DNA of 64,000 nucleotides from Ryuthela nishihirai (Eukaryota > Arthropoda > Arachnida > Araneae > Heptathelidae). The stretch covers positions 47,128,691 through 47,192,690 of the forward strand of contig JAWZYU010000025.1 of assembly GCA_038380435.1 (NCBI GenBank). Reading direction: 5' to 3'. This document shows, one piece after another, positions 43,678-54,886 of this stretch; the stretch's first letter is position 1, and every line of letters starts with the position of its first letter. The position numbers and the translations under genes were made by a program. The notes under the pieces were generated by a model. That model worked only from the letters and a program-made list of their open reading frames with translations. It had not been told where the DNA came from and made no database searches.

Positions 43678-44059
43678 TTGGGTTGTTTTACCTCTGAGCG
43701 GCACTTTTTTGCACACCATGGGCTAAATGGCCAGGTCATATGGACCCCGAAGGCTCAGGGAAGGTTGGGGGAGGGGACCCACTGGAACAGCTGTTGGGAG
43801 ACAGATGGTAGCCTCTCGTCAAGGCCATCCAGCGTGTTCTTTAACGTGCACAGGGTATGGCTCTCCCACACACGGGGCCACGGCTTAACGCCCCATCCGA
43901 CGGACGGCGGCCTTTCCAAGCCCATAGGTGTCCCTTACTGACCGTGGGCAGGGCGGTGAATTTTGCTGAGATAAATCTTAACGCTGACCTAGCTGGGACT
44001 CGAACCTGGGAACTACAGATTACGAGCCTGGCGCGCTACCGACTGAGCCACCCCGCCCC
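43678..44059 (-). mobile_element. SINE-A copy, full length
   Basis: 13-bp TSD AAATTTTGAAGAG at 43665-43677 and 44060-44072. Confidence 0.95.
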
Positions 44060-44285
44060 AAATTTTGAAGAGAAACTTTATAAATGAAATGATTAAAATA
44101 GAGAAAATCCGAATATCTTGAAATTTGGAACAATTGTTAGTGTCTGTAATGTGTTTGAGAAGGGGGGTGGGGAAATGCCAGATATTTCCCAAATAATTAT
44201 CGTAAGAACCTCAAACGTTAATACTACTGAATGGAAAAAATTTGGAGGAGAATCTCTCTAAACAGAATAACAAAAATATTATAAT

Positions 44286-44566
44286 CAGGCGCGGAAGTAG
44301 AAAAAAATTAAGGAGAGAGGGGGGGGAGGGGTAAGAAACTCAATCGAGCTGGAAAAAGAAGAGGGGGGGGGGGTAAGAAACTGAATTTCCATTGCAGTAT
44401 AACATGTCCTCCTCCATTTTAGAGACCTTTAAAACTTTTCTGAGAAATGCATGAAATACAGTAAGTTTCCAGATTTTTAGCTTCAAAGTGCCCTTACTCG
44501 CATTCTGCTGAAGGGGTTGGGGAGGGAATGGCTCCCCCCTTTACCCTCCCTATAGATCCGGCCCTG
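44286..44566. mobile_element. hAT-like non-autonomous element, copy 2
   Basis: Ends CAGGCGCGGAAGTAG and the complement of CAGGGCCGGATCTATAG, with an 8-bp TSD (ATTATAAT at 44278-44285, ATTCTAAT at 44567-44574). The 8-bp TSD and CAGGG end fit hAT. G-runs inside. Confidence 0.7.
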
Positions 44567-44608
44567 ATTCTAATTAATTTGGGATTCTGAACGGTAATTG
44601 CTGTTGTA

Positions 44609-45605
44609 CAGTCGCCCAAAAAAGTATCCGAACACTATGGTTGATTACAGAATTCAGAAAAAATATCTGGCAAAGATTTTTTTAGAAAATAGTGATCTGG
44701 CAACCTTCGTGTCACGTGATTACAGAATTCAGGAAAAATATCTGGAGTGTGTACAGCAATTGCACACGCTCAATATTTCCGTGAGTGAGCCCACACGATC
44801 TAGGTCTTTGTGAGCTCACACGATCCAATGTGCTGTGAACATTAACCGCAACCGCTCCAGTTTGCTGTGAACGGTAACTGCACACGCTCAATATTTCCGT
44901 GAGTGAGCCCACGCGATGTAGGTCTTTGTGAGCTCACGCGATCCAATGTGCTGTGAACATTAACCGCAACCGCTCCAGTTTGCTGTGAACGGTAACTGCA
45001 CACGCTCAATATTTCCGTGAGTGAGCCCACACGATCTAGGTCTTTGTGAGCTCACACGATCCAATGTGCTGTGAACATTAACCGCAACCGCTCCAGTTTG
45101 CTGTGAACGGTAACTGCACACGCTCAATATTTCCGTGAGTGAGCCCACGCGATGTAGGTCTTTGTGAGCTCACGCGATCCAATGTGCTGTGAACATTAAC
45201 CGCAACCGCTCCAGTTTGCTGTGAACGGTAACTGCACACGCTCAATATTTCCGTGAGTGAGCCCACACGATCTAAGTCTTTGTGAGCTCACACGATCCAA
45301 TGTGCTGTGAACATTAACCGCAACCGCTCCAGTTTGCTGTGAACGGTAACTGCACACGCTCAATATTCACTGCATTATATATGCATCGCATTATATATAT
45401 TAAAAAATATCCGAACACTATGGTTGATTACAGAATTCAGAAAAAATATCTGGCATGGATTTTTTTAGACATTAGTCATCTGGCAACCTTCGTGTCACGT
45501 GACACGAAGGTTGCCAGATGACTGATTTCTAAAAATATCAATGCCAGATATTTTTTCTGAATTTTGCAATCAACCATAATGTTCGGATACTTTTTTGAAC
45601 GACTG
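44609..45605. mobile_element. MITE-P copy F carrying about five 118-bp satellite units
   Basis: TA at 44607-44608 and 45606-45607. Left arm, inner stem, tandem units at 44765-45365, TATATAT spacer, then a complete short palindrome (45408-45605). Alternate units carry CACACGATCTAGG and CACGCGATGTAGG, so the array is a dimer-of-118 (236-bp) higher-order repeat. Confidence 0.92.
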
Positions 45606-45607
45606 TA

Positions 45608-45926
45608 TCATCTTGTTAGCAACAATTTCAAAGCAAATTTTATGGGATTTTTTTTTCAATAACCGACAGATAATAAGTTCCATACTTTGTTATCGGTGAT
45701 TGAAGTTCAAATTTTGGACCAATCTATAAAATTCATAAATATGTTTCCTCAGTTTAACAAGATACGCTCCTCCGACAGTTATCATTAAGGAACTAAAAAT
45801 AAATTTACGAAAACCAAAGTTACGGAAGAAATCAAGAAATCCACATTATATACCAAAAATAAAAAAGAAAAATAATAAGAGTCACAATAAATTACGAAAA
45901 GATTCACTGGTAGCTGAACCCTGGTG
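45608..45926. other. Spacer between the two satellite-bearing MITEs
   Basis: Non-repetitive AT-rich sequence. Shows that copies F and G are separate insertions rather than one element. Confidence 0.6.
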
Positions 45927-45928
45927 TA

Positions 45929-48900
45929 TAGTCGCTGAAAAAAGTATCCGAACACTATGGTTGATTGCAAAATTCAGAAAAAATATTTGGCAACGATTTT
46001 TTTTAGAAATCAGTGATCTGGCAACCTTTGTGTCACGTGATTACAGAATTCAGGAAAAATATCTGGAGTGTGTACAGTGAATTGCACACGCTCAATATTT
46101 CCGTGAGTGAGCCCACACGATCTAGGTCTTTGTGAGCTCACACGATCCAATGTGCTGTGAACATTAACCGCAACCGCTCCAGTTTGCTGTGAACGGTAAC
46201 TGCACACGCTCAATATTTCCGTGAGTGAGCCCACACGATCTAGGTCTTTGTGAGCTCACACGATCCAATGTGCTGTGAACATTAACCGCAACCACTCCAG
46301 TTTGCTGTGAACGATAACTGCACACGCTCAATATTTCCGTGAGTGAGCCCACACGATCTAGGTCTTTGTGAGCTCACACGATCCAATGTGCTGTGAACAT
46401 TAACCGCAACCGCTCCAGTTTGCTGTGAACGGTAACTGCACACGCTCAATATTTCCGTGAGTGAGCCCATACGATCTAGGTTTTTGTGAGCTCACACGAT
46501 CCAATGTGCTGTGAACATTAACCGCAACCGCTCCAGTTTGCTGTGAACGATAACTGCACACGCTCAATATTTCCGTGAGTGAGCCCACACGATCTAGGTC
46601 TTTGTGAGCTCACACGATCCAATGTGCTGTGAACATTAACCGCAACCGCTCCAGTTTGCTGTGAACGGTAACTGCACACGCTCAATATTTCCGTGAGTGA
46701 GCCCACACGATCTAGGTTTTTGTGAGCTCACACGATCCAATGTGCTGTGAACATTAACCGCAACCGCTCCAGTTTGCTGTGAACGGTAACTGCACACGCT
46801 CAATATTTCCTTGAGTGAGCCCACACGATCTAGGTCTTTGTGAGCTCACACGATCCAATGTACTGTGAACATTAACCGCAACCACTCCAGTTTGCTGTGA
46901 ACGGTAACTGCACACGCTCAATATTTCCGTGAGTGAGCCCACACGATCTAGGTCTTTGTGAGCTCACACGATCCAATGTGCTGTGAACATTAACCGCAAC
47001 CGCTCCAGTTTGCTGTGAACGGTAACTGCACACGCTCAATATTTCCGTGAGTGAGCCCATACGATCTAGGTTTTTGTGAGCTCACACGATCCAATGTGCT
47101 GTGAACATTAACCGCAACCGCTCCAGTTTGCTGTGAACGATAACTGCACACGCTCAATATTTCCGTGAGTGAGCCCACACGATCTAGGTCTTTGTGAGCT
47201 CACACGATCCAATGTGCTGTGAACATTAACCGCAACCGCTCCAGTTTGCTGTGAACGGTAACTGCACACGCTCAATATTTCCGTGAGTGAGCCCACACGA
47301 TCTAGGTCTTTGTGAGCTCACACGATCCAATGTGCTGTGAACATTAACCGCAACCGCTCCAGTTTGCTGTGAACGGTAACTGCACACGCTCAATATTTCC
47401 TTGAGTGAGCCCACACGATCTAGGTCTTTGTGAGCTCACACGATCCAATGTACTGTGAACATTAACCGCAACCACTCCAGTTTGCTGTGAACGGTAACTG
47501 CACACGCTCAATATTTCCGTGAGTGAGCCCACACGATCCAATGTGCTGTGAACATTAACCGCAACCGCTCCAGTTTGCTGTTAACGGTAACTGCACACGC
47601 TCAATATTTCCTTGAGTGAGCCCACACGATCTAGGTCTTTGTGAGCTCACACGATCCAATGTGCTGTGAACATTAACCGCAACCACTCCAGTTTGCTGTG
47701 AACGGTAACTGCACACGCTCAATATTTCCGTGAGTGAGCCCACACGATCTAGGTCTTTGTGAGCTCACACGATCCAATGTGCTGTGAACATTAACCGCAA
47801 CCGCTCCAGTTTGCTGTGAACGGTAACTGCACACGCTCAATATTTCCTTGAGTGAACCCACACGATCAAGGTCTTTGTGAGCTCACACGATCCAATGTGC
47901 TGTGAACATTAACCGCAACCGCTCCAGTTTGCTGTGAACGGTAACTGCACACGCTCAATATTTCCTGGAGTGAGCCCACACGATCAAGGTCTTTGTGAGC
48001 TCACACGATCCAATGTGCTGTGAACATTAACCGCAACCACTCCAGTTTGCTGTGAACGGTAACTGCACACGCTAAATATTTCCGTGAGTGAGCCCACACG
48101 ATCTAGGTCTTTGTGAGCTCACACGATCCAATGTACTGTGAACATTAACCGCAACCACTCCAGTTTGCTGTGAACGGTAACTGCACACGCTCAATATTTC
48201 CGTGAGTGAGCCCACACGATCTAGGTCTTTGTGAGCTCACACGATCCAATGTGCTGTGAACATTAACCGCAACCGCTCCAGTTTGCTGTGAACGGTAACT
48301 GCACACGCTCAATATTTCCGTGAGTGAGCCCATACGATCTAGGTTTTTGTGAGCTCACACGATCCAATGTGCTGTGAACATTAACCGCAACCGCTCCAGT
48401 TTGCTGTGAACGATAACTGCACACGCTCAATATTTCCGTGAGTGAGCCCACACGATCTAGGTCTTTGTGAGCTCACACGATCCAATGTGCTGTGAACATT
48501 AACCGCAACCGCTCCAGTTTGCTGTGAACGGTAACTGCACACGCTCAATATTTCCGTGAGTGAGCCCACACGATCTAGGTCTTTGTGAGCTCACACGATC
48601 CAATGTGCTGTGAACATTAACCGCAACCGCTCCAGTTTGCTGTGAACGGTAACTGCACACGCTCAATATTTCCTTGAGTGAGCCCACACGATCTAGGTCT
48701 TTGTGAGCTCACACGATCCAATGTACTGTGAACATTAACCGCAACCACTCCAGTTTGCTGTGAACGGTAACTGCACACGCTCAATATTTCCGTGAGTGAG
48801 CCCACACGATCCAATGTGCTGTGAACATTAACCGCAACCGCTCCAGTTTGCTGTGAACGGTAACTGCACACGCTCAATATTTCCTTGAGTGAGCTCACAC

Positions 48901-49088
48901 GATCCAATGTGCTGTGAACATTAACCGCAACCGCTCTAGTTTGCTCTGAACGGTAACTGGAGCGTGTACACTGTACACGCTCCAGAGATTTTTCCTGAAT
49001 TCTGTAATCACGTGACACGAAGGTTGCCAGATAGTTTTCCTCAATTCTGTAATCAACCATAGTGTTCGGATACTTTTTTGAGCGACTG
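45929..49088. mobile_element. MITE-P copy G, 3.16 kb, expanded by a satellite
   Basis: TA at 45927-45928 and 49089-49090. Left arm TAGTCGCTGAAAAAAGTATC (first base mutated); right arm ends GAGCGACTG. The arms and inner stem are as in the other long copies, but almost all of the length is the 118-bp array at about 46085-48950. Confidence 0.92.
46085..48950. repeat. 118-bp satellite array, about 24 units
   Basis: The unit contains GCACACGCTCAATATTTCCG, GAGTGAGCCCACACGATCTA, GTCTTTGTGAGCTCACACGA, TCCAATGTGCTGTGAACATT and AACCGCAACCGCTCCAGTTT. Variant units (CATACGATCTAGGTTTTTG; TTCCTTGAG; a short unit lacking about 25 bp) recur at fixed offsets of 590 bp and 1273 bp. The roughly 62-codon frames per unit are not genes. 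Confidence 0.97.
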
Positions 49089-49090
49089 TA

Positions 49091-50048
49091 CAGAGAACTC
49101 CCTCAAGTGCATTGTCGAAATGCTCTGACGGTGTAAGATGGCCGACATTCACCCCCATGAGTCGAAATGCATTTATCGAAACCGCAAACTATTCCCTCAA
49201 CTCACGTTCTCCGGTGAGAGTCTTACGACTCCAATTTGCGCCCCTCATCAGCGAGAGTGACAAGTAATGCAAGTCGGGATCGGATGCGGAGATCGATACC
49301 TCCGAAAAAGAAAGCCCGATGACGTCACTAGCACTGTGACATCCGGGCCATTCGGAACGACACTCTTCATTGGAGCCCGGCAAAGCAGGCGATGAGAGCA
49401 AAGGATGTTTTGCTTGTTGCCACCGTAGATTCGGTTTCTGAGGCCAACGAGTAGTCCAAGTGCTCGTGATGTGGTCTCCTGCTATGTTCATCGATCCTTG
49501 TTTCCTCCCACTCTCCGACTGGGAGGAGGAGAAGGAGGAGAACACAATTACACTCGGAGGACACACGTGACTCTCCTCCTCCTTGCGAGGCGCCCTAGGA
49601 CTTCGTCGGATGCTGGAATTTGATGCCTGGAGGATCTTTGCAGAAGTCGAAATGCCGAAGCTATGCGGCGAGCCCACGCAAGCAAATGCACAGCGATATT
49701 CGTTATGCGAAGCGAGTCTCTCTCGGCGCAGTTATCAGAAGAGTGATTTATGCGGCTCTTTCTGTTTGTCTCTCCGCCTTCATATATATTCTTCCTCTCA
49801 CGCGAAGGTCGCAGAAGTTTTCCCTTCAAAACTGGAATTAATTTTAGCTTATTTATATAAGTCACGGTGTCGACATCGCGAGACGCTCTCTGCGTGTTTG
49901 CCAGCGATCTCGAATATGTAGCAAAGGGACGTCGATTAAACTAGAGAAAAGGTCATTTGGGATTGAGAAATGCAATTCATCCCCATTCATTTCCGCGTGA
50001 AATTGAAATATAATTTCAAATGAGGATTAAAGGCGCTGGAACTTTTCC
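49091..50048. other. Non-repetitive GC-richer island, possible regulatory or exon region
   Basis: The only kilobase here that is both GC-richer and free of known repeats. Contains TGACGTCA (49320-49327), open frames on both strands (for example 49189-49677 minus, 162 codons) and, on the minus strand, a TATATAAAT box (49860-49852). No protein family recognised. Confidence 0.35.
49852..49860 (-). promoter_or_regulatory. Candidate TATA box
   Basis: TATATAAAT on the minus strand at the edge of the GC-richer island. It points towards the LDLa exon at 41.6 kb. Motif alone; no initiator proven. Confidence 0.2.
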
Positions 50049-50347
50049 GGTGGGTTGCGTTGTTTTACCTCTGAGCGGCACTTTTTTGCCCACCATGGGC
50101 TAAATGGCCAGGTCACATGGACCCCGAAGGCTCAGAGAAGGTTGGGGGAGGGGACCCACTGGAACAGCTGTTGGGAGACAGATGGTAGCCTCCCGTCAAG
50201 GCCATCCAGCGTGTTCTTTAACGTGCACAGGGTATTGCTCTCCCGTAGTTAGTGCCAAGGCTTAACGTCCCATCCGACGGACGGCGGCCTTTCCAAGCCC
50301 ATCGGTGTCCCCTACTGACCGTGGGCAGGGCGGGGAATTCTGCGGAG
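50049..50347 (-). mobile_element. SINE-A copy, 5' truncated
   Basis: Tail at left (GGGTTGCGTTGTTTTACC), body through GGGGAATTCTGCGGAG; the tRNA head is absent. Confidence 0.92.
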
Positions 50348-50600
50348 CATAGGGATCAGAATAGTAGTATTAAGTTGGTTTCAGATTCTCTGAGTAATTA
50401 TTAAACTCTTCATTTTCAAGTTGAAATTAGCTTCCTGTAAAGTTGATCTCTCTTTAGAGGAGGCTAATTTCAAATCGGATCACAATGCTTGCCCCACCAA
50501 AATCAGATTCCAACAGCTTCGGGCCCGTAACCGTGGCGCCCACCTGACCAACCAAGAGGCAGAGATATCTAGTCATCCGGAAAACCCTGACGGGCACGGG
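50348..50600. other. Unannotated spacer
   Basis: Nothing recognised. Confidence 0.4.
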
Positions 50601-50604
50601 ACCG

Positions 50605-50985
50605 TGTTGGGTTGTTTTACCTCTAAGCGGCACTCTTTTGTACACAATGAGCTAAATGGCCAAGTCACAAGGACCCCGTAGGTCAGAGAAAGTTGGGGGG
50701 AGGGGACCCACTCTACTGCTGTTAGGAGACAGATGATAGCCTACCCTCAAGGCTATCCAGCGTGTTCTTTAAGGCAGCTGTCCGTCGGATGGCAAGGTTA
50801 AGATGTGTCCCCGCTCACGAGGCCACATCTTAACTTTGCCATCCGACGGACAGCTGCCTTTACAAGGACAGCGGTATCCCCTACTGACCGAGGGCAGGGC
50901 AGGGAGTTTTGAGGAGATAAATATCATCACTGGCCCAGCTGAGACTCAAATCTGGGAACTTCACATTACCCCCCCCCCCCATCCC
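50605..50985 (-). mobile_element. Diverged SINE-A copy with an internal inverted duplication
   Basis: Body in reverse from GTTGGGTTGTTTTACCTC to the head region, where it dissolves into a C-run. At 50771-50807 and 50824-50860 the same 37 bp occur in opposite orientation (one mismatch) around a 16-bp loop. The right arm is the native SINE-A position; the left arm replaces the normal GTGCACAGGGTATGGCTCTC segment. Confidence 0.85.
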
Positions 50986-51286
50986 CACCCCCACGGGACC
51001 GTATTGGGCGGATAATCTTACCGCTAGACACAATAATATTTTCATACTTAAGGAGCTGGAGCCACTCTGCATAGAGAGACGATATATAATAAGACGCCAA
51101 GGAGTCCGAAGTCAGCATTCAGTCTTGATTCAATGATTATGATTAGCATTGAACACTTCGTTTGTGCTCTGCGGCTGCTGTCGAGCATTTGCCTCTAATG
51201 TTGAAGAGTTAAGCTATGCCTATATGAAAGTTTAGTCTTATATCGTTTTCATTAGTAATAAAGTTATGATCGGTATATAAAACCTG

Positions 51287-51675
51287 GGGGCGGGGGTGGT
51301 ACAGTCGGCAGCGCGCCAGGCTCGTAATCTGTAGTTCCCAGGTTCGAGTCCCAGCTGGGTCAGCATTGAGATTTATCTCCGCAAAAATTTCCGCCCTGCC
51401 CACGGTCAGTAGGAGACACCGATGGGTTTGAAAAGGCCGCCGTCCGTCGGATGGGACGTTAAGCCGTGGCCCCGTGTGCGGGAGAGCCATACCCTGTGCA
51501 CGTTAAAGAACACGCTGGATGGCCTTGACGGGAGTCTACCATCTGTCTCCCAACAGCTGTTCCAGTGGGTCCCCTCCCCCAACCTTCTCTGAGCCTTCGG
51601 GGTCCATGTGACCTGGCCATTTAGCCCATGGTGTGCAAAAAAAGTGCCGCTCAGAGGTAAAACAACCCAACCCAA
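51287..51675 (+). mobile_element. SINE-A copy, full length
   Basis: 12-bp TSD ATATAAAACCTG at 51275-51286 and 51676-51687. Confidence 0.95.
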
Positions 51676-51715
51676 ATATAAAACCTGCATCTACATTTAA
51701 TTCAATCATGGGCAT

Positions 51716-51833
51716 CAGACACGTATCCAGGATTTAGTCTCGGAGGTGGGGGAAGAAGTTTATTTTGGGAAGAGATTGGAGAATTCAGTTTTTTTTGGGG
51801 GGGAGGGGGGCAATCTGAGAATAAGACTTGAGT
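51716..51833 (+). repeat. Unclassified repeat family U2, copy 2
   Basis: ATCCAGGATTTAGTCTCGGA, AAGTTTATTTTGGGA, GAGAATTCAGTTTTTTTTGG; matches the reverse of 4634-4797. Confidence 0.5.
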
Positions 51834-51837
51834 AAAG

Positions 51838-51915
51838 TTGGCATATAAACTGACAGGCTCCTGTCAGACCATTGTGGCAAGCAGCTGCTTGAGGGGGTAT
51901 TTATTTTTTTATTAT
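51838..51915 (+). mobile_element. SINE-B 3' fragment
   Basis: GGCATATAAACTGACAGGCT to the tail GAGGGGGTATTTATTTTTTT; 5' part missing. Confidence 0.85.
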
Positions 51916-52248
51916 AAAGTTTCCCAATTACTAAAGTATTACACCGAACAGGAAAGGCTAAAATAATAATTTTTTATGTGGAATGAAATTTTATAGTTTT
52001 TTTTTTTATTTTTAGTGTTCGGGGCTAAAATAAATTATAAAAAGACAACTATTTTGTATTTCGAAGCAGATAGATAAGTTTGAAAGTGGGGGGGGGGGGT
52101 CTCTGATTACCACGAGTAAGAACATTTCATTTGAGCAGTTCATGAGGTTGGCATTCGGATGATTCGAACCAGACACAAAACAGAGAAGTATCCGCAAACG
52201 TTTCTAATTAGTAACGATACTTATATCATTCTATTTGCATAACGTGGT

Positions 52249-52640
52249 AAGCGGTTGGCCATTTGAACCAGTGAAATTTCATTGTGTTGTCATTTGCGCA
52301 GATGAAGATTTAGAGGCTCACAATTTACATCAATGAAATGTCAGAGGGTTGCTACTTTCAAACATGAAGCTTTAGCGAGTTGCCATTTGCCCTTAATGTA
52401 GCTTCAGGGGATCTCCATTTACACTAATGAAGCTTCATTGTTCGCAATTTGCACCAATTAAGCATCAGTAAGTTGCCGTTTGTGTAGATTAAGTTTTGGT
52501 GTCCTCAATTTGTAGAGCGAAACGTGAATGGGTTCTCATTGGTAGGTTGAAGCTTCAGTAGGTTGACATTTACACCAGTTAAACTTGCTGAGTCATCTTC
52601 TGCACGAATAAAGCTTTAACAAGTCGTCATTTTCAGAGAA
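52249..52640. repeat. Decayed tandem repeat, about 40-45 bp unit
   Basis: A pattern of GTTGCCATTTG/GTTGACATTTACACCA followed by ATGAAGCTTCAG recurs about nine times with heavy divergence; an ancient array. Confidence 0.6.
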
Positions 52641-52758
52641 AATCACTTTCTAGACAGAAAACAAACATCGAAATGCCATTCCAGCCGTCAAAGCTTTGAT
52701 TAATTTGCATCATTACAGTTATTGCTTCACACAGCAGCGACTGCACCCAAAGCATATT

Positions 52759-53146
52759 GGGGGCGGGAGTGGCTCAGTCGGTAGCGCACCTGACTCATAA
52801 TCCGCACGTTCGAGTCCCAGCTGGGTCAGCGTTGAGATTCATCTCCGCAAAATTCCCCGCCCTGCCCACGGTCAGTACCGATTGGCTTGGAAAGGCCGCC
52901 GTCCATCGGATGGGACGTTAAGCCGTGGCCCCGTGTGCGGGAGAGCCATACCCTGTGCACGTTAAAGAATCTGTGCACGTTAAAGAACACGCTGGATGGC
53001 CTTGACGGGAGGCTACCATCTGTCTCCCAACAGCTGTTCTAGTGGGTCCCCTCCCCCAACCTTCTCTGAGCCTTCGGGGTCCCTGTGACCTGGCCATTTA
53101 GCCCATGGTGTGCAAAAAAGTGCTGCTCAGAGGTAAAACAACCCAA
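52759..53146 (+). mobile_element. SINE-A copy with small head and body changes
   Basis: 13-bp TSD CCCAAAGCATATT at 52746-52758 and 53147-53159. CTGTGCACGTTAAAGAA is duplicated in tandem (52960-52995); a few bases are lost in the head (CATAATCCGCACGTTCGAG). Confidence 0.94.
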
Positions 53147-53159
53147 CCCAAAGCATATT

Positions 53160-54130
53160 AAAAGAGCAATGGCAAGCTAAAATAATCGGCAGAAACAGAA
53201 TGGTAATGGTTATTGAAACACAAAAGCAGCGTCAGCCGTTGTTTAGCGGCATTTTTCCCCAATCTGTTTTTCCTATATCAACTTTCTATGCGAGCAAACA
53301 AGGTGCTTTGCATTTTTCGTTACGCTTCCCATTCGCCCGTGGCTAACGAAACCGAGCTTGCCCACTGCAGAACGCTGCGAAGTCTCGTTTTCTCGATTCT
53401 CACGCATAGAGCGCAGATAATTGTTTGGTGGGGGGGAACTAGAGAAGAAAGATTGCGAGTAAAATTGGTTCTGACGCCGCGGCTATTGACAAAACGTTCA
53501 AAATGAAAAGAAGGAACTAATTCCATCTGTAACCAAATAAATCCTTCTCGCAGGAGAGCACCTCTTTCAGCTGTGAGCGTTGCATTGTGCCACTTCAAAT
53601 TCAATTTTCTGGGTGAACAAAAAAGCGAACCCTTTTTGACATCGGAACTGCAGTGCGTTTCTGCCGCGAAAACCTCCAAATCCTTCCACAGGACTTGCAA
53701 GAAACGGAGAACTTCTCGAAAATTAACTTCATAAGAATAAGAATAAACAAAATGCCACTTCGCATTTTGCTGACGTCATCTTTGTTGACATTTTCCCGAG
53801 GAGTTGAAAATGGCAGTAACGGTTGATTAAATATCAGAGCGTGGCGCAGACGAAAAGTAATTCCATAAAAGTATCAGTTTAATATTTTGCCACTTAAATA
53901 AACTGCTTGATAGAAACGCACACATTGCTGCCACAAAATAAACACACCAATTTATAATGTCCCATACAATTCGGGGGTAACGCATGCGCTATGTCATTCT
54001 GTACGTTATTTTTCAGTCGGTGTTCCTCAGCAAAATATTGCGTTTCATTTCTTCACCCTCAAAAAAAAAATCTTTATTTTCACGAATGATTGATGGAGCA
54101 ATAAAAGCTGCTTGAAACAACTTATAAATA
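53160..54130. other. Unannotated non-repetitive stretch
   Basis: Contains TGACGTCA at 53771-53778 and open frames on both strands (53213-53506 plus; 53320-53700 minus) without recognised domains or splice context. Confidence 0.4.
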
Positions 54131-54728
54131 GCCCTTCAAGCAGCTGCTTGTCACAGAGAGCTGAAGAAAACTGTCAGTTTATACGCCATAGTAGGTCTGT
54201 GAGGATGGCGGATCTCAGCAGAAAAACAACATAAACATTCATGCCCTACCCCGGGCTCGAAACCAGTTCCCTTTAATTTGCAGCCAAGCGCGCTAACCAC
54301 TTTGGCTAACCACTTTGGCCACATGGGGCGGGGGTGGCTCAGTCGGTAGCGCGCCAGGCTCGTAATCTGTAGTTCTCAGGTTCGAGTCCCAACTGGGTCA
54401 GTGTTGAGATTTATCTCCGCAAAAAATTCCCCGCCCTGCCCACGGTCAGTAGGGGACACCGATGGGCTTGGAAAGGCCGCCGTCCGTCGTATGGGACGTT
54501 AAGCCGAGGTCCCGTGTGCGGGAGAGCCATACCCTGTGTACGTTAAAGAACACGCTGGATTGCCTTGACGGGAGGCTACCATCTGTCTCCCAACAGCTGT
54601 TCCAGTGGGTCCCCTCCCCCAACCTTCTCTGAGCCTTCGGGGTCCATGTGACCTGGCCATTTAGCCCATGATGTGCAAAAAAGTGCCGCTCAGAGGTAAA
54701 ACAACCCAACCCACTTTGGCCACGGGGC
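54131..54728 (-). mobile_element. SINE-B split by SINE-A
   Basis: Left part CTTCAAGCAGCTGCTTGTCA to AACCACTTTGGC (with a small head duplication CTAACCACTTTGG); right remnant CCACGGGGC. Confidence 0.9.
54323..54710 (+). mobile_element. SINE-A copy nested in SINE-B
   Basis: 13-bp TSD CCACTTTGGCCAC at 54310-54322 and 54711-54723, inside the SINE-B tRNA head. Confidence 0.95.
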
Positions 54729-54886
54729 TTATATCCTTTAGAATACTGAAAAATCCACAGCTTTTTGCACAATATAATTACATATAATGTTTTGTTATAA
54801 CAGTGTATGTTATAACAGAATAGGTTAACCTCCCAAATTTTTGCTAATTTATTAATAATTCCATCTCTGAACAATAGTATTAAGTA

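Noticed and set aside
44712..49060. Series of about 62-codon minus-strand frames as a gene family of small peptides
   Set aside because: They are the same frame of the 118-bp satellite unit repeated; each ends in the next unit and none has an independent context.
49189..49677. 162-codon minus-strand frame as a gene
   Set aside because: No recognised domain, no splice evidence, and overlapping frames on the other strand are of similar length. Kept only as part of the GC-richer island.
53213..53700. Overlapping frames on both strands as an exon
   Set aside because: No family resemblance and no convincing splice sites around them.
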